64,000 bases of DNA. It comes from Sphingomonas sp. UBA978 (GTDB lineage Bacteria; Pseudomonadota; Alphaproteobacteria; Sphingomonadales; Sphingomonadaceae). Under the pieces are notes generated by a model, which saw only the letters and a program-made list of their open reading frames with translations, did no database searches and was not told where the DNA came from. The stretch lies in assembly GCF_002292295.1 (NCBI RefSeq), contig NZ_DBBS01000021.1, forward strand, positions 416,715-480,714, read 5' to 3'. Of this stretch, positions 62,597-64,000 are shown piece by piece (position 1 is the stretch's first letter; each line of letters starts with the position of its first letter). The translations under genes were made by a program, and so were the position numbers.

Positions 62597-62741
62597 GGCC
62601 GATCGCCATGCAGCCCTGACGGCCTGCAAACGGCGGTTTCGCGCGCTTCCGGTGCTCACGTACCGAAAGTAACGCTGCGCTCCGGGTCACGCGAAACCAC
62701 CGTTTTCGGCACGTCATCATCTGAATGGCGATCGGCCCTAG
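62593..62741. repeat. MITE-like element with 17-bp terminal inverted repeats
   Basis: The left end CTAGGGCCGATCGCCAT (62593-62609) and right end ATGGCGATCGGCCCTAG (62725-62741) are perfect inverse copies. Inside, a second imperfect inverted repeat pairs GGCGGTTTCGCG (62633-62644) with the CGCGAAACCACC segment near 62690-62701, so the whole can fold into one long hairpin. The centre reads GCTCACGTACCGAAAGTAAC. It carries no coding capacity. It looks like a short non-autonomous or REP-like dispersed element. The remaining 147 bases before the next gene show nothing I can interpret. Confidence 0.8.
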
Positions 62742-62888
62742 GCGGGGCGTGGCGGGCCGCGTATCGCCGTTCGCGGCGTGCCGGTCGTCGCATGGCGGTT
62801 GACGCGGGGGCGCAGAACGCGAAGGCGTGCGCGTCCCCGTGCGGGCATGCCATCGGCCATGCCACCACCAACGAAGTAGCTCATCCCC

Positions 62889-63932
62889 TTGCGGCTTTCC
62901 CTGCCATTCGGCCTCGCGTCCCAGGACATGGCCATCGACCTCGGCACCGTGAACACGCTGGTGTTCGTCGCGGGCCGGGGCATCGTCCTCAACGAACCCT
63001 CCGTCGTGGCGATCGAGACGCGCGACGGCATTCCCAAGGTGCTGGCGGTCGGCGCCGATGCCAAGCTGATGATGGGCAAGACGCCGGAGCATGTCGAAAC
63101 CATCCGGCCGCTGCGCGACGGGGTGATCGCCGACATCGACGTCGCCGAGCAGATGATCAAGCATTTCATCACCAAGGTGCACGGTGGCCCCGGCAAGTTC
63201 CAGCGCCGGCCCAAGATGGTGATCTGCGTGCCGGCCGGATCGACGCAGGTCGAACGCCGTGCGATCCGGCAGGCGGCGATGAACGCCGGCGCGTCGCAGG
63301 TGCTGCTGATCGAGGAATCGCTGGCGGCCGCGATCGGGGCGGGGCTGCCGATCACCGCGCCGACCGGCTTCATGGTGGTCGACATCGGCGGCGGTACGAC
63401 GGAGGTCGCGGTGCTGTCGCTCGGCGGGCTCGCCTACAGCAATTCGGTGCGCGTCGGCGGCGACAAGCTGGACGAGGCGATCGCCTCGCACATCCGCCGC
63501 AAGCACAATCTGATGATCGGCGAGGCGACCGCGGAGCGGATCAAGCACGAGATCGGCATGGCCTGTCGTCCAGCCGAGGGCGAGGACCGCGAATTGCGCG
63601 TGCGCGGTCGCGATCTGGTCGACGGCATTCCCAAGGAGTTGAGCATCGGTCAGGCGGAGGTCGCGGACGCGATGGCCGATCTGGTCGCGCAGATCGTCGA
63701 GGTGGTGATGAAGACGCTCGAACAGATCGCGCCCGAACTCGCCGCTGACATCGTCGAACAGGGCATCGTGATGACCGGCGGCGGCGCGCTGCTGCAACGG
63801 ATCGACGACGTGCTGAGCCGCGCAACCGGCCTGCCGGTGATCGTCGCCGAGGCGCCGCTGATGTGCGTCGCGCTCGGCGCCGGGCGCGCATTGGAGGAGC
63901 CGGGGTTCAGCGGGGTGCTGAGCGCCAACTGA
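62889..63932 (+). CDS. MreB/Mbl-family actin-like cell-shape protein (second copy type)
   Basis: This is a 347-residue bacterial actin. The phosphate-1 motif is AIDLGTVNTLVFV, phosphate-2 is VVDIGGGTTEVAVLSLGG, and the adenosine motif is GIVMTGGGALLQRID; ENSLAAA-like contact residues are present as EESLAAAIGAG. The N-terminal amphipathic membrane anchor seems short (LSLPFGLASQDM). The frame opens at a stop just upstream, so the only start before the conserved domain is TTG 62889; an ATG at the AIDLG motif would remove the N-terminus. No mreC or mreD follows in the 68 remaining bases, and the next gene points the other way, so this is outside the usual mre operon. Confidence 0.9.
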   Translation: MRLSLPFGLASQDMAIDLGTVNTLVFVAGRGIVLNEPSVVAIETRDGIPKVLAVGADAKLMMGKTPEHVETIRPLRDGVIADIDVAEQMIKHFITKVHGGPGKFQRRPKMVICVPAGSTQVERRAIRQAAMNAGASQVLLIEESLAAAIGAGLPITAPTGFMVVDIGGGTTEVAVLSLGGLAYSNSVRVGGDKLDEAIASHIRRKHNLMIGEATAERIKHEIGMACRPAEGEDRELRVRGRDLVDGIPKELSIGQAEVADAMADLVAQIVEVVMKTLEQIAPELAADIVEQGIVMTGGGALLQRIDDVLSRATGLPVIVAEAPLMCVALGAGRALEEPGFSGVLSAN

Positions 63933-63941
63933 ACGATGCGC

Positions 63942-64000
63942 CTAGCCGGAACAGGCTCCCGCGACGTGGCGGGCGGTCTGGTCGATCGTGATCGCCATCG
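63942..64000 (-). CDS. C-terminal end of an unidentified minus-strand gene
   Basis: Reading leftward from the window edge, an open frame ends at TAG 63942-63944, nine bases beyond the MreB stop. The visible end is ITIDQTARHVAGACSG. It is too short to name. The convergent position just after the MreB stop supports a real gene end, but chance is not excluded. Confidence 0.35.
   Translation of the reverse strand, partial: MAITIDQTARHVAGACSG

Overview
The window looks like chromosomal DNA from a high-GC alphaproteobacterium of the order Sphingomonadales, most likely Sphingomonas-like. The grounds are the very GC-rich codon use throughout, four TonB-dependent receptors in about 35 kb, an ECF sigma/FecR/STN-receptor set, several plant-polysaccharide loci, and short GC-rich inverted repeats. 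It is a call from gene content; no rRNA or tRNA gene is present to confirm it.

Region 1 (1-19090) is a hybrid polyketide/peptide gene cluster. On the minus strand, transcribed toward the left edge, lie a monomodular fully reducing type I PKS with a C-methyltransferase (KS-AT-DH-MT-ER-KR-ACP), a MATE exporter, a two-module NRPS (C-A-T-C-A-T-TE) and a NodT-type outer-membrane lipoprotein cut by the window edge. Each start codon overlaps the previous stop. Divergently, across a 256-bp AT-richer spacer, lie a protein carrying the proximal-haem signature of haem-dependent aromatic oxygenases (HxxxC variant, as in SfmD/LmbB2 tyrosine hydroxylases) and a Sfp-type phosphopantetheinyl transferase. The inferred product is a possibly methyl-branched fatty acyl dipeptide with an oxidised aromatic unit somewhere in the pathway. 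I do not recognise the cluster.

Region 2 (19124-20658) is a PRISE-like SDR divergent from a HxlR regulator. Region 3 (20681-34194, minus strand) is a cell-surface-signalling locus: ECF sigma, FecR, STN-containing TonB receptor, two paralogous secreted esterases, a GH1 enzyme, an HSL-type esterase, a second TonB receptor and an SGSH-like sulfatase. It looks like a utilisation locus for a glycosylated, esterified and possibly sulfated or sulfamated compound. A MarR-GNAT fusion gene and a 30-bp-arm palindromic repeat follow.

Region 4 (35368-44450) holds divergent GH92 and GH115 enzymes, a TonB receptor and a FadR-type GntR regulator. A shared TGGCANNNCCA motif lies in both divergent promoter regions. 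Region 5 (44469-49429) is a TetR/hotdog thioesterase pair divergent from a tightly coupled SDR / old yellow enzyme / zinc-independent MDR reductase / alpha-beta hydrolase operon.

Region 6 (49445-60557) is a pectin locus: PL22-like lyase, six-hairpin glycosidase-like protein, TonB receptor, GH105-DUF4861 fusion, PL10 pectate lyase and a GntR/FCD regulator. A 17-bp palindrome close to AAGTTGNNNNNCAACTT precedes all three transcription units. Region 7 (60570-64000) has a LysR/aldo-keto reductase divergent pair, a roughly 150-bp element with 17-bp terminal inverted repeats whose left end supplies the reductase stop codon, an orphan MreB paralogue, and the last codons of a minus-strand gene. No gene-free stretch exceeds 300 bases; the longest (62597-62888) is mostly that repeat.
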